NCBI GenBank assembly: GCA_020024555.1
Contig: JAHHTQ010000005.1
Location: 24,206 to 88,205 of the forward strand
DNA: 64,000 nt
Direction: 5' to 3'
Source of the DNA: Angelakisella sp.
GTDB lineage: Bacteria > Bacillota > Clostridia > Oscillospirales > Ruminococcaceae
In this document: positions 17,967-27,995 of the stretch, piece after piece
Position numbering within the stretch: position 1 is the first letter of the stretch
Layout of the letters: the number at the start of each line of letters is the position of its first letter
Notes under the pieces: generated by a model
What the model was told of the DNA's origin: nothing
Databases searched by the model: none
What the model saw: the letters and a program-made list of their open reading frames with translations, nothing else
Position numbers and translations under genes: made by a program

Positions 17967-19610
17967 TTATTTTTTACTGTAATATTCACAGTTAAGGGCA
18001 GGGTTTGTTAAAAGCGTTACATTGTCAGCTATCTCCTTGAAAACTTTTGCGGGTTTATCCGCGCCGTTGCCTCCGCCCTCTTCAAAAATTGTAATTGCAT
18101 ATTTGGGGTCTTCGGTTGGGAAAAATCCTGCAAACCAGCCATGCACAACTTCATTGTTATTTATAAATTGTCCCGTCTGCGCCGAACCTGTTTTCCCTGC
18201 GCAAGTACAAAAGTTACTTTGAGCCTCTTTACCACTGCCATTTATTACTACATCAGACAGAAGTTCATTGAGTGTTTTTGCCGTATTGGTTGAAAACACT
18301 CTTTCTTTTTTTTCTGGGATTTGTTTATTATATATACTGTATCCGTCATTTGTAAGTCCTTTGTAGAGAGTAGGATTTACCGCATATCCGCCATTAGCGA
18401 CAGTTGACATCATAGCTGTTATTTGTATTGGTGTGGCGGTAAGCAAACCTTGTCCAAAACATAAATTGCAAAATTCACCTTTTGTTATTGTATCCTTTTG
18501 TGGTATAGTGCCACTACTTGCCACTATGCCTTCCGCAAGTTTCATTTCTTTGCCAAAACCTATTTTTTCGGCAATATCGATTATTGAGTTTGCGCCAATC
18601 TTTTGACCGAGTTCTATAAAATATACATTACAGGAATGAGCCATAGCCTGCCACATATCTATTTCCCAATGTCCCGAACGCTGATGACAGCCAAAAGTTA
18701 TATCATTTAAAGTATATTTACCGCTGCATATTTCTTTGTGTTCGGTACTGATACCTTGTTCCAAGGCTGCGGCAGATATAATTGTTTTGAATGTAGAACC
18801 TACGTTATATGCGGCTATTGCCCTATTAAATAAAGCCCCGTTTTTATCGTTTATTGCTGTTTGCATATCGTTTTGTGAAAAAGTGGGTTTGCTTACCATT
18901 GCCATTATCTCGCCTGTATTTATATCCATAACAACGCAAGCGCCTTTTTTGATGTCGGTCATTGCTTTTTCGCTTATTTTTTGTATATCTTTATCAATAG
19001 TAAGAATTACGCCACCTTGTGAATATTTACCATAGCGGGTATCAACTATTTTTTCTATATCGTTGCCGAGCGCGTTGCCATAAGCGTTTACATTATATGT
19101 TAATTTTACTTTACCGCCCATTTCTTTTAAAAAATCATTATAGCCTTTTTCAATTCCGTATACTCCGTTTTTTTCGTTATTGAGATAGCCTATTATGTGT
19201 GGCGCAATTTGTTCATCTTCATATCTTTCTGGAATTTGATATACGTTTAATCCCAAAGACTCTGTAAAATGTTCATTGGTTACTATTTTTGTTGGTTTGC
19301 CACTTTCGAGCGATGGAAGTATTGCGTTAAAATCATCATCATTTAATGTAGTTTTAAGCGTTGTAAGGACATTTGGCATAGGTATTACAGAGAGAACATT
19401 GTGTATTTGTGTATTTACTATCGGTCGCAAATGTCTGTCATATATATACCCTCTTTGTTCACCGATATTTATTGAGTATAGACTTTGATTTGAGGATACC
19501 GATTTATATGAATTAATATTGATGATATTTATTATTTGCACATAAACAATCGAAAAAGACAATATAAAGAGGAAAAAAACGATAATAATTCTTTTGCCAA
19601 TACTTTTCAT
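17967..19610 (-). CDS. class B penicillin-binding protein (PBP2/SpoVD type transpeptidase)
   Basis: A 547-residue transpeptidase that cross-links peptidoglycan. It has one N-terminal transmembrane helix, a dimerisation domain (RGYIYDRHLRPI), and the catalytic motifs STFK (~272-275), SCN (HSCNVYF) and KTG (CAGKTGSAQT). It lacks PASTA repeats and is shorter than most FtsI/SpoVD proteins, closer to PbpA/MrdA-like forms. The gene converges on the carboxypeptidase gene with no gap. Confidence 0.9.
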   Translation of the reverse strand: MKSIGKRIIIVFFLFILSFSIVYVQIINIININSYKSVSSNQSLYSINIGEQRGYIYDRHLRPIVNTQIHNVLSVIPMPNVLTTLKTTLNDDDFNAILPSLESGKPTKIVTNEHFTESLGLNVYQIPERYEDEQIAPHIIGYLNNEKNGVYGIEKGYNDFLKEMGGKVKLTYNVNAYGNALGNDIEKIVDTRYGKYSQGGVILTIDKDIQKISEKAMTDIKKGACVVMDINTGEIMAMVSKPTFSQNDMQTAINDKNGALFNRAIAAYNVGSTFKTIISAAALEQGISTEHKEICSGKYTLNDITFGCHQRSGHWEIDMWQAMAHSCNVYFIELGQKIGANSIIDIAEKIGFGKEMKLAEGIVASSGTIPQKDTITKGEFCNLCFGQGLLTATPIQITAMMSTVANGGYAVNPTLYKGLTNDGYSIYNKQIPEKKERVFSTNTAKTLNELLSDVVINGSGKEAQSNFCTCAGKTGSAQTGQFINNNEVVHGWFAGFFPTEDPKYAITIFEEGGGNGADKPAKVFKEIADNVTLLTNPALNCEYYSKK

Positions 19611-19790
19611 ATAAACACAACCTTTATTTTTGTATTATTGATAGTATTGATATTTATTGAAAATTTATACAATTATAAATACATTAATGAATAATTAGTT
19701 AAATATGTGCAATAATATTATTGACAAATTATATTTTCCTGTATAAAAAGACAAAATGTGTCAAAAATGTATTTAATATATCAAAAACTA

Positions 19791-19819
19791 TTGATTTTTT
19801 AGACACAATATGTTAATAT
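19791..19819 (+). promoter_or_regulatory. promoter ahead of the lysine riboswitch
   Basis: TTGATT at 19791-19796, 17-base spacer, TAATAT at 19814-19819. The riboswitch aptamer begins about 70 bases downstream. Confidence 0.55.
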
Positions 19820-19886
19820 AATTAAGTCGTTCATATTTAGTGAAAATATGGATTTAAAATTTAATAATTTTAAAATCTTTTGATTT

Positions 19887-20105
19887 AGATAGAGGTTGCG
19901 GTAATTAAAAGTAACTAAACAATAATGTGGCAACAGTTGTTAGTGAAAGGAATTATCGCCGAAACAAATATTTTTGCCAAAGATATTTGTTGGGACGTTA
20001 TAGAATATGTAGCGTACTGTCACATTTGTGGAGTGCTATCGTTTTTAATGCTTATAACGGCATTGTGATGTTTCCATAAGTGAGATATTGCAGTGCTGTT
20101 TTTTT
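19887..20105 (+). ncRNA. lysine riboswitch (L-box) with terminator
   Basis: The aptamer (about 19887-20040) has the L-box signature segments: agatagaggttgcgg, aaaagtaac, gtgaaaggaattatcgccgaa, tgttgggacg, and a closing strand gtgctatc that pairs with gatag at the start. A 13-bp stem with several G-T pairs (20057-20069 with 20087-20099) plus seven T forms the terminator. Lysine binding should end transcription before the transporter gene, so expression is expected when lysine is low. Confidence 0.92.
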
Positions 20106-20218
20106 GTCAGTAATAGCGCAATACAGCTTATGGTTATAGAAAAAACACTTCTCATAAAATCTAATGGAATTTATTGAATTATTAAAAAATTTTAAAGTAT
20201 AAAGGAGAAGTCGTTAAA

Positions 20219-21754
20219 ATGGAAGGTATTAACGCAGGGTGGTTATCCATTTTGCCACCTATTATCGCAATCGCTCTTGCATTAATTACAAAAGAGGTTA
20301 TTTCATCACTGGTTATAGGAATATTGTCGGGTTCTGTAATATACGCTTTATTGTCTCCGGCAACAACAAATGTTATAGGCACTGTGTTTGACGGAACGCT
20401 GTTTGCTTTAACAAATAATTTTTCGATACCTATAATTATATTTTTGGGGTTGTTGGGTTCGCTTGTATATGTTATTACCAAAGCGGGTGGTTCACGCGCC
20501 TATGGAGAATGGGCGACAAAGAAAATTAAAACCCGTGCCGGAGCGCAGTTTGCCACATTCTTTTTGGGAATACTTATATTTATCGATGACTATTTTAACT
20601 GTTTGACAGTTGGTACTGTTATGAAACCTGTAACAGATAAACACAAAATATCACGGGTAAAACTCGCATACATTATAGATGCAACAGCAGCGCCAATCTG
20701 CATAATTGCGCCTATTTCATCTTGGGCAGCTTCTGTTATGGTGTATATGGAAGGCTCAGGAATGAATGGAATGACAGCTTTTATAAAAGCTATTCCGTTT
20801 AATCTGTACGCTATGCTTACAATAGTTATGGTGTTGGTACTGTGCTTTACAAATTTAGAGTTTGGTTCTATGGCAAAGAGTGAAAGACTGGCTATTGAAA
20901 AAGGTGATTTATCAATAGCAAAAGACACTGAGGAAATAAAAGAAGATGATATATCATCAAAGGGAACAGTGTTTGACTTGGTTATTCCTATTTTGGGTTT
21001 GGTTGTATTTTCAATAATTGCTATGCTGTACGTTGGCGGTTATTTCAATGGCAATATGACAGTTTTTCAGGCATTTGGAAATACAGATGCCGCCATTGCC
21101 ATAACTTATGGAGCAATATCCGCGCTTATACTTACATTTTTACTTTATATTCCACGTAAACTTATGAATTTCAAAGAGTTTATGGACGGTATGGGCAAAG
21201 GCGTAGGCACAATGACACAGGCTTTTATTATTCTTACTCTTGCATGGGGTATGGGCACAGTATGTCGTGATATGCTGGGTACAGGCGAATATGTCGGCAA
21301 TTTGGTAAAAAATTCAAATATGACAGGCTCATTTATTCCTATTATAATATTTATCGTAGCCGCTTTCCTATCATTTTCTATGGGTACGTCTTGGGGTACT
21401 TTTGGTATACTTATTCCGATAATAATAGATATTTGTACAGCCATTGCGCCAGAAGTTATGATTATATCATTATCGGCAACTCTTGCCGGTTCTGTTTTCG
21501 GAGACCACTGTTCGCCAATATCAGATACAACAATTTTGTCATCAACAGGCGCGGGTTGCAATCACATTGACCATGTAAGTACGCAGATGTATTATAGTAT
21601 AGTAGTGGCAGCCTGTTGTATAGTTGGCTATTTAATAGCAGGTTTTACAAGAAATGTATACTTAACATTGGGTACATCAATAGTAATGTTGCTTGTATTA
21701 TTAAAAGTTTTGCACACAGTAACAGAAAAAAGAAAAGTAGATATAAAAAATTAA
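20219..21754 (+). CDS. NhaC-family transporter under lysine riboswitch control (predicted lysine transporter)
   Basis: A 511-residue polytopic membrane protein of the NhaC Na+/H+ antiporter superfamily (about 12 helices; motifs FIDDYFNCLTVGTVM and SVFGDHCSPISDTTILSS). The upstream lysine riboswitch points to lysine uptake rather than sodium export; NhaC-type genes behind L-boxes were named LysW in comparative genomics. That assignment is family knowledge plus context, not visible in the protein itself. The start follows aaaggagaag. The final residues are charged and cytoplasmic. Confidence 0.88.
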   Translation: MEGINAGWLSILPPIIAIALALITKEVISSLVIGILSGSVIYALLSPATTNVIGTVFDGTLFALTNNFSIPIIIFLGLLGSLVYVITKAGGSRAYGEWATKKIKTRAGAQFATFFLGILIFIDDYFNCLTVGTVMKPVTDKHKISRVKLAYIIDATAAPICIIAPISSWAASVMVYMEGSGMNGMTAFIKAIPFNLYAMLTIVMVLVLCFTNLEFGSMAKSERLAIEKGDLSIAKDTEEIKEDDISSKGTVFDLVIPILGLVVFSIIAMLYVGGYFNGNMTVFQAFGNTDAAIAITYGAISALILTFLLYIPRKLMNFKEFMDGMGKGVGTMTQAFIILTLAWGMGTVCRDMLGTGEYVGNLVKNSNMTGSFIPIIIFIVAAFLSFSMGTSWGTFGILIPIIIDICTAIAPEVMIISLSATLAGSVFGDHCSPISDTTILSSTGAGCNHIDHVSTQMYYSIVVAACCIVGYLIAGFTRNVYLTLGTSIVMLLVLLKVLHTVTEKRKVDIKN

Positions 21755-21803
21755 AAATGTAAAGTGAAATAGTGTAAAAATATAGATATTAAAAATAAAG
21801 TAT

Positions 21804-21857
21804 AAAAAGAAACGGTTGTCAAACTTGTGTGGAGTTTTGTCAGCCGTTTCTTTTTTT
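21804..21857 (+). terminator. terminator of the NhaC-family gene
   Basis: A stem aaaaagaaacggttg / cagccgtttcttttt (one G-T pair) with a T-run reaching 21857. Confidence 0.85.
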
Positions 21858-21876
21858 GCAAAACAATATAATCAAA

Positions 21877-21916
21877 AAAAGCAACCGTTAATTTTAATTG
21901 ATTAACAGTTGCTTTT
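21877..21916 (-). terminator. terminator of the RNase J gene
   Basis: A 16-base stem with one mismatch (21877-21892 with 21901-21916). On the minus strand it is followed by seven T, just downstream of the RNase J stop. Confidence 0.8.
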
Positions 21917-21925
21917 ATTATTAAG

Positions 21926-24004
21926 TTACACTTCTTGTATTACGGTTATTATCATTGGTTTTCGTTTGGTTGTTGTAAAAATAAAGTCGGTTAAATCATC
22001 ACGTATTTTGTTTTTTATGGAATTAATATCGCGTGAATTGATAGGATAGAATTTATTAAGCGTGTGCATAAGTATTCTTGATGCGTCATTCAGTAGTTCT
22101 TCCGAGTCTTTCATATATACAAATCCGCGTGAGATAAGCTCAGGACCTGCGACTACTTCGCCTGTGTTTGAGTCAACTGTAATAACAGCGACAAGCAGTC
22201 CTTCTTCGGCAAGAAGTTTTCTGTCACGCAAAACAATACTGCCTACGTCACCTATGCCAAGTCCGTCAACTAGTACTTTACCGGCTGGGACAATACTTGT
22301 TTTTTTCATATTTATTCCATCGGTTTCTATAACTTGTCCTATGTCGGCAACAATAATATTTTTGGGTGAATAACCCATACTTTTTGCTATTTCTGCATTT
22401 TTTACAAGGTGTTTGTATTCGCCATGTACCGGCATATAGAATTTTGGCTTGGTAAGCGCGATTATTGTTTTTATTTCGTCCTGACATGCGTGTCCTGATA
22501 CGTGTATATCATACATACGGTCATATATAACTTGCGCGCCCAGTCTCATAAGTTCATTTATTACTTTACCAACGTGTTTTTCGTTTCCGGGAATAGGTGT
22601 AGCTGATATTATGATGTAGTCATTCGGTGTAATTTTAACTTGTCTGTGGTCACCTGTTGACATTCTTGCGAGCGCGCTGAGCGGTTCGCCTTGGCTACCT
22701 GTACTTATTACCACAAGTTGTCCGTCGGTGTAGTTATTCATAGTTTCAATATCGACAAAGACACCTTCTTTTACTTTTAGGTAGTCAAGCTCAATAGCTT
22801 TTTGCACAACATTTACCATACTTCTGCCGAATACCGCAATTTTTCTCTTTGATTTAACAGCCGCATCGACAACTTGTTGAATACGGTATACGTTACTTGC
22901 AAATGTTGCGATTACTATACGTTTACCCACAGCCTCGTGGAATAGCTTATCAAAGCTGTAACCGACTGTGCGTTCGCTTTTGCTGTAACCTTCCTTTTCG
23001 GCATTCGTACTGTCGCAAAGAAGCGCAAGTACGCCTTCGTCACCAAGTTCTCCGAGTCTGCGCAAGTCTATAATGTCACCGTTACCGGCAATAGGGGTAT
23101 AGTCAATTTTAAAGTCGCCTGTTTGAATAACAACGCCTGCGGGAGTGTGTATAGCAAGCGCGCAACTATCGGGGAAAGAATGGTTTACATGTATAAACTC
23201 CACTGACATTTGTCCTGTATAGTACGTTTGTCGGGGTTCAACAACATGTAGTTTCGATTTTTCAAATAAGCCATGCTCACGCAGTTTGCCTTCGATTAGT
23301 CCCATAGCAAGCTTTGTTGCATATACCGGAATATTAAAGTCACGGAGAAAATATGGAATAGCGCCTATATGGTCCTCGTGTCCGTGTGTTATAAACAGTC
23401 CCTTTACCTTGTCAATATTTCGCGCAAGATAGGTAAAATCGGGGATAACCAAGTCAACGCCGAGCATATCGTTATCAGGAAAAGCAAGTCCGCAGTCAAC
23501 AATCAATATTTCATTGTTGTATTCGTATGCTGTCATATTTTTACCTATTTCACCAAGTCCGCCAAGTGGTATTATTTTTAGTGGGAAAGGGGATTTTACG
23601 GCATTTTTATTTTGATTTTTTGATTTATTGTTTTTCTTGTTGTTATTTGTTTTTTTATTATTTGTCAAAATATCAACATCAAGATTGTTTTTTGTATTGG
23701 TTTTTTTGTTAGGTTTATTACTGTTATTTTTTGCAATTTTCTTTGTTTTTTCCGATGTTATATCACTTGTCTTATTTTGTTTATTTTTATTGTTTTGCGC
23801 TCTTTTTTTGTTGATATTTTTCTTTTCCAATTCTTTTATTGTATCATTTGCAAGACTTTCCATTGCTTTTTTTGCAGTATTTTCCTTTGATACTGTATTT
23901 GTGTTGTTTTTCTTTATTTTTTCAGTAAAGCCTTCCGGAATTTTCAGCAGTTTATCCAGTGTAGGTGTTGGTTTAAATGTCTTATTATTGTTATTATCTG
24001 TCAA
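21926..24004 (-). CDS. rnj: ribonuclease J with long Asn/Lys-rich N-terminal extension
   Basis: RNase J is a metallo-beta-lactamase/beta-CASP exo- and endoribonuclease of mRNA decay and rRNA maturation. The catalytic part begins near residue 140 (PLKIIPLGGLGEIGKNM), with metal motif THGHEDHIGA, ligand region CGLAFPDND, and the downstream GxxxPVHGEYKHL motif. Family length is ~555 residues; here an extra ~140-residue N-terminal segment, rich in Asn and Lys and with no predicted fold, precedes it. The start is TTG after ggaggag. Confidence 0.95.
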   Translation of the reverse strand: MTDNNNNKTFKPTPTLDKLLKIPEGFTEKIKKNNTNTVSKENTAKKAMESLANDTIKELEKKNINKKRAQNNKNKQNKTSDITSEKTKKIAKNNSNKPNKKTNTKNNLDVDILTNNKKTNNNKKNNKSKNQNKNAVKSPFPLKIIPLGGLGEIGKNMTAYEYNNEILIVDCGLAFPDNDMLGVDLVIPDFTYLARNIDKVKGLFITHGHEDHIGAIPYFLRDFNIPVYATKLAMGLIEGKLREHGLFEKSKLHVVEPRQTYYTGQMSVEFIHVNHSFPDSCALAIHTPAGVVIQTGDFKIDYTPIAGNGDIIDLRRLGELGDEGVLALLCDSTNAEKEGYSKSERTVGYSFDKLFHEAVGKRIVIATFASNVYRIQQVVDAAVKSKRKIAVFGRSMVNVVQKAIELDYLKVKEGVFVDIETMNNYTDGQLVVISTGSQGEPLSALARMSTGDHRQVKITPNDYIIISATPIPGNEKHVGKVINELMRLGAQVIYDRMYDIHVSGHACQDEIKTIIALTKPKFYMPVHGEYKHLVKNAEIAKSMGYSPKNIIVADIGQVIETDGINMKKTSIVPAGKVLVDGLGIGDVGSIVLRDRKLLAEEGLLVAVITVDSNTGEVVAGPELISRGFVYMKDSEELLNDASRILMHTLNKFYPINSRDINSIKNKIRDDLTDFIFTTTKRKPMIITVIQEV

Positions 24005-24547
24005 TTTAACTCCTCCATTTCGTTTTTTGGTTTTAATTGGGCATAAATATGTAAAGTTTTTCTGTATTTATTTTTGTACCCATTACGGCGTGTTTATTCG
24101 TATTACATTTAATATTTTTTAATATTTATTGCTAATATACATCTGTCAATGCTGTTGTTTGTAAAATGGCATAGTTATCCTATAAAAGCTTTAATTTTAA
24201 CAAATGTTTATTTAATTGGGTTAAATATGTATTAATTAAACATACCAAAATTCATATTTCTTTGATTATAATATTTATTTATGCAACAACAAAAGAGTGA
24301 TAAAAATTTACATTTTTTTATCACTAAAAGAAATATAAGTATTTGTTTTTTTATATAAAAAGTTGCAAACACTATTGCAACTAAGCCGTCTGATTTTAGT
24401 TCAATATAATGATTAATAAAAATAATTTTTATAAATTTACAGTAATTAAAATAATATTTACAAAAATTATAACTACATAACTCTAATAATTATTTTAATT
24501 ATATAGTTAAAAATATTTTATGTCAAGCGTATATTGTCGGATAGTGT
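24005..24547. other. 543-base AT-rich gap with two minus-strand hairpins
   Basis: No supportable gene. It holds the promoter region of the RNase J gene on the right-to-left strand and two hairpins that fit minus-strand terminators for the radical SAM gene: 24361-24382 (agttgcaa/ttgcaact, followed on the minus strand by TTTTT) and 24296-24325 (agtgataaaaa/tttttatcact). Nothing else is evident. Confidence 0.5.
24356..24382 (-). terminator. probable terminator of the dnaD-dnaI-pflX operon
   Basis: An 8-bp stem agttgcaa / ttgcaact with a 6-base loop and a minus-strand T-run, ~165 bases after the radical SAM stop codon. Confidence 0.6.
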
Positions 24548-25435
24548 CTATATGCCTTCTAGGTTGAAGCAAGGCGTATACTCCTCGCTGGCGGAAGATA
24601 GGTCTTGACAATAGCCATCGAATATGGAATTTTCCACTTTTTCCATAACTCTGTCTACTTCCCATTGTTCCAATTTCCGTTTGAGAAAATCTATATCCCC
24701 GTCATAGAAAGTAGGTGTATATTGGCTCATTATACTTATCAAAATTTCGTCTGATAAAAATGTATTTTCAAGCTCGTCTATTATATCAAGCGTATCTGAT
24801 GTATTATCGGGTATTACAAGGTGACGTATTATTACGCCTCTTTTTAGTATTCCGTTGTCATCAAATGTATATTTACCACATTGTCTAACCATTTCCTGTA
24901 TAGCGGACATAGTTTTTTCGTAGTAGTTGGGTGTTTTTGAAAGTGCCTTTGAAAGAGAAGAACTCATATATTTTAAATCTGTAAGATAAATATCAATTTT
25001 ACCATCTAACATTTTAAGTGTTTCAACATTTTCATACCCGCTTGTGTTATAGACAACCGGAATATGAAGTTTGTCTTTGACCAAATCAAGCGCCTGTGAT
25101 ATTTGCATAGCAAAGTGCGTAGGGGTAACCAAATTTATATTGTGCGCATTTTTTTCTTGCAGTTCCAAAAATATTTCGGCAAGTCGCCCTATGCTTATTT
25201 CTTTTCCGAAATTTCCCGCGCTTATATCTTTGTTTTGACAAAATACACATTTCAGCGGGCAACCTGAAAAAAACACAGTGCCTGAACCTTGTGAACCGCT
25301 GATACATGGTTCTTCAAAGTAGTGAAGCGCCGCCCGCGCAAGTTTTACAGTGGAAGTACCACCGCAAAAACCCTGTTTTTCATATCTGTCTATACCACAT
25401 TTTCGTGGGCATATTTTACAATTATGCAAATCCAT
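24548..25435 (-). CDS. radical SAM protein, PflX/COG1313 type (pyruvate formate-lyase activase-like)
   Basis: A 295-residue protein with an N-terminal Cys motif (CKICPRKCGIDR) and the radical SAM cluster motif CPLKCVFCQN (~residues 59-68). This is the layout of the PflX/COG1313 family, related to glycyl-radical activating enzymes; the substrate is unknown. It follows the DnaI-like gene by 41 bases. The ribosome site (agagaaac) is weak. No glycyl-radical enzyme lies nearby. Confidence 0.85.
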   Translation of the reverse strand: MDLHNCKICPRKCGIDRYEKQGFCGGTSTVKLARAALHYFEEPCISGSQGSGTVFFSGCPLKCVFCQNKDISAGNFGKEISIGRLAEIFLELQEKNAHNINLVTPTHFAMQISQALDLVKDKLHIPVVYNTSGYENVETLKMLDGKIDIYLTDLKYMSSSLSKALSKTPNYYEKTMSAIQEMVRQCGKYTFDDNGILKRGVIIRHLVIPDNTSDTLDIIDELENTFLSDEILISIMSQYTPTFYDGDIDFLKRKLEQWEVDRVMEKVENSIFDGYCQDLSSASEEYTPCFNLEGI

Positions 25436-25476
25436 TTGTTTCTCTGACTTTCCTATGTTATTATTTTAGCTTATGC

Positions 25477-26463
25477 TTAAATTCTGTTTATTCTCTTTTG
25501 CATACGGATATCGTTACCGTTAAATTTAAAAGCTTTGTAACCGAAAAGTATTCTTGATGCTATACGGTTTTCATACTTTGCGGATAAAGTTTGCAAATCT
25601 ACATTGGTTGTTATTATTGTTGCCTGATTATTTAGTATTCTTTGATTTATAACATTGTATATAACCGATTGTGTAAAACTTGTAATAAATTCTGAGCCGA
25701 GGTCATCAATAATCAGTAGTGGCACAGTGCATATATCTTCTGTAATTTCTCTATCCATAAAAGTGGGTGATTTATCAAAACGCACACGTTCAAAGGCATC
25801 TATAAGTTCTTGCGCGGAAAGAAAACGGGCGTAGCTTATTTTATCTTTTTGTATTGCGTTATTTGCTATTGCAAGAGAAAGATGTGTTTTTCCCAGTCCC
25901 GTACCCCCCAAAAACAAAAGACTTTCAGGATTGTAGGCTATATTTTCGCTGTAATTTATGCAGTAGTTTAGCAGTTTTTCCATATTTTTTCTGCATTCGT
26001 TACCTATATCGTCACTGATAGGGTAGTAATTTAGTTTGAAGTTTGCAAAATCGCAGACAGTATCACCTATATTTTGCGGTAAAGCAAAACCGCTGTATTG
26101 CCTTAATAATTCCGTATAGCATTTGCAACGTTTTCCTTTATAGAAACCAGTATCTTCGCAAAGCGGACAGCGGTATTTAATATCCAAAACATCTTTTGGA
26201 TAACCTAAGCTTTCGATAATTTCCGTTTTTTTATCATGTAATAATTTTATCTGTTCTTTTATTGTATTGATTTTTTCGGTATCGCCTGAAATTGCTGTTA
26301 TTGCTATTTCTTTTGCAATTCCCGCTATATCGCTGTCGATATTATATAGAACAGGCGCTTTTTGATATATTTCTTCTTTTAATTTTTGTTGTGTGTTTAT
26401 TGCTGTATCTCTGTATTTTGACAGTATTTCTTTAACTTTTTCTTTTGTCTGTTGTTCATTCAT
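25477..26463 (-). CDS. DnaI/DnaC-like replicative helicase loader ATPase
   Basis: A 328-residue AAA+ ATPase. The N-terminal half has a four-Cys zinc motif (CPLCEDTGFYKGKRCKC) and the C-terminal half has Walker A (LFLGGTGLGKTHLS) and Walker B (PLLIIDDLGSE). This is the layout of clostridial helicase loaders that act with DnaD to load DnaB/DnaC helicase at the origin. It starts 3 bases after the dnaD stop, which strongly supports co-function. Confidence 0.9.
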   Translation of the reverse strand: MNEQQTKEKVKEILSKYRDTAINTQQKLKEEIYQKAPVLYNIDSDIAGIAKEIAITAISGDTEKINTIKEQIKLLHDKKTEIIESLGYPKDVLDIKYRCPLCEDTGFYKGKRCKCYTELLRQYSGFALPQNIGDTVCDFANFKLNYYPISDDIGNECRKNMEKLLNYCINYSENIAYNPESLLFLGGTGLGKTHLSLAIANNAIQKDKISYARFLSAQELIDAFERVRFDKSPTFMDREITEDICTVPLLIIDDLGSEFITSFTQSVIYNVINQRILNNQATIITTNVDLQTLSAKYENRIASRILFGYKAFKFNGNDIRMQKRINRI

Positions 26464-26466
26464 ATA

Positions 26467-27585
26467 TTAAAACCCCATATTACTTTTAAATACCTTTTCA
26501 ATATCATTTATATCAAATGAGTTCATACCTGTGGTTTTATCAAGTTTGCCTGTGTTTATTTTTGAATTAGCGTTGTTTTTATCGTATTTTGTGGATTCTT
26601 CTATTGCCTGTTTAATTGTGCGAACCCCGTTTTTGTTCCAGTTTTCAAGCGTTGTATTTACGTACGCAATAATGCTCTTTTCAGGTATTTCGTTTTTGGT
26701 TGCCCTTTCATAAGCCAATTCTATTACAGGCGCATCATAACCAAACTCCTCATACCATTTTATTATAAAGTCTTTTTCTTTTAATGTTAATTTTCTTTCA
26801 ATTTTAAACATATTTTTTATTTCATTGTTGTTTGTATTGCGATTGTCAAGTAAAATTATGTAGTTTTCGGCGCTTTCCAAAGTATCTATACCGTTTTCAA
26901 CCCACGTTTTAAGCTCTTTTATAATTGAATACATACTGTTTTTGCCGTTTTGTATACAGTAGGCAACAACCATTAACATATACTCGGGATCAAGATTCAT
27001 ATAGACATAGTAGTATATAAATTCTTCTAATTCGGTGGGTGAAATAGGCTTTGCAAGTTGAAGTTGCAGTTCTTCTGTCAATATAGAAATATTTGGATCT
27101 GTTAAACTCATCTCGTGAATTTGGGCGGGAGATAGTTTTGCACGTGAATGTTGTATTTTTATTATCTGCTCTTTATCGTTTTTATTATTTATTGTGGTTG
27201 TCATAGGTACACTGCTTGCGGTATCTTTTTTGTGTTCCTGCTCTGTTTTTTTCCTTGTATTGTTTTTTATGTAGGTTTCGGTAGTTTCTATATCAAATTT
27301 TTCTTCGCCCTCACGAAGTATTTTTGTTTCGGTCTTTGTATGACTGGCGGTACTTTGAAAAATATCGGTAGTTTCCCAGTAGGAAAGGCAGTCCTCTACG
27401 TTTTCCACTGTCAGTGAAAGGTCATTTGCTATTTTTTGCGTATCAATAACGTCTTCGCCATACCGCAAAGCCATAAGCAGTACTTTTAATTGCAGTTCTG
27501 AGCATAGTTTTATATGTCTGTCTATTAATTTTGTGGGGACTGCAAAAATACTCCCCCACAAACCAAAATTAACTTTAAATTCCAT
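26467..27585 (-). CDS. DnaD-domain replication initiation protein
   Basis: A 372-residue protein. The N-terminal ~90 residues look like a winged-helix DDBH1-type domain (LLMALRYGEDVIDTQKIAND). Two DnaD-like (DDBH2) repeats follow, the first around residues 160-245 (PISPTELEEFIYYYV ... YIILLD) and the second around 255-345 (LTLKEKDFIIKWYEEFGYDA ... YVNTTLENWNKNGV). Such proteins bridge DnaA/origin DNA and the helicase loader. It is the first gene of the operon with the loader. Confidence 0.88.
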   Translation of the reverse strand: MEFKVNFGLWGSIFAVPTKLIDRHIKLCSELQLKVLLMALRYGEDVIDTQKIANDLSLTVENVEDCLSYWETTDIFQSTASHTKTETKILREGEEKFDIETTETYIKNNTRKKTEQEHKKDTASSVPMTTTINNKNDKEQIIKIQHSRAKLSPAQIHEMSLTDPNISILTEELQLQLAKPISPTELEEFIYYYVYMNLDPEYMLMVVAYCIQNGKNSMYSIIKELKTWVENGIDTLESAENYIILLDNRNTNNNEIKNMFKIERKLTLKEKDFIIKWYEEFGYDAPVIELAYERATKNEIPEKSIIAYVNTTLENWNKNGVRTIKQAIEESTKYDKNNANSKINTGKLDKTTGMNSFDINDIEKVFKSNMGF

Positions 27586-27995
27586 TACAACCTCATTTTA
27601 TCATTAATCAGAGAATGACCTAATGTCATTTGTTTTCTCTATATATTATGTGAATATTTATTAAAATATAATTTCAAATAATTATAAAAATCTTTGTTTA
27701 AATTTATATATTTTTTATTTAACCGAACACAAAAAAGTTTTACTCTGTTATTTTTGGAAAATTGTATTTTTATGGGGACAAATTTCATATAAATCAGTCC
27801 TTGGAAACGTTTAAGATTAAATTGAAAGACGCTTTGCAATATTAAAACTTTTCTGTTTGATTAATTTCAAATATTTTGTAATTTTTTGTGTTTTTTTGCT
27901 GTCTAAACAGTATAACATAATATATGCTCTTTTTCAAATAAATATCGAATTTTTATTTATATAAATAATGTAAAAAGTAGGTGTAATATGTAGAC
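27586..27995. other. AT-rich gap upstream of dnaD
   Basis: About 410 bases with no supportable coding sequence, between dnaD and the repeat element at 27996. I see only a short hairpin (aatgac/gtcatt near 27615-27631) and expect the dnaD promoter here. Confidence 0.4.

Noticed and set aside
23628..24122. Long hydrophobic plus-strand frame opposite the RNase J start
   Set aside because: It is the complement of the Asn/Lys-rich tail (Asn/Lys codons read as Phe/Leu/Val), with no ribosome site.
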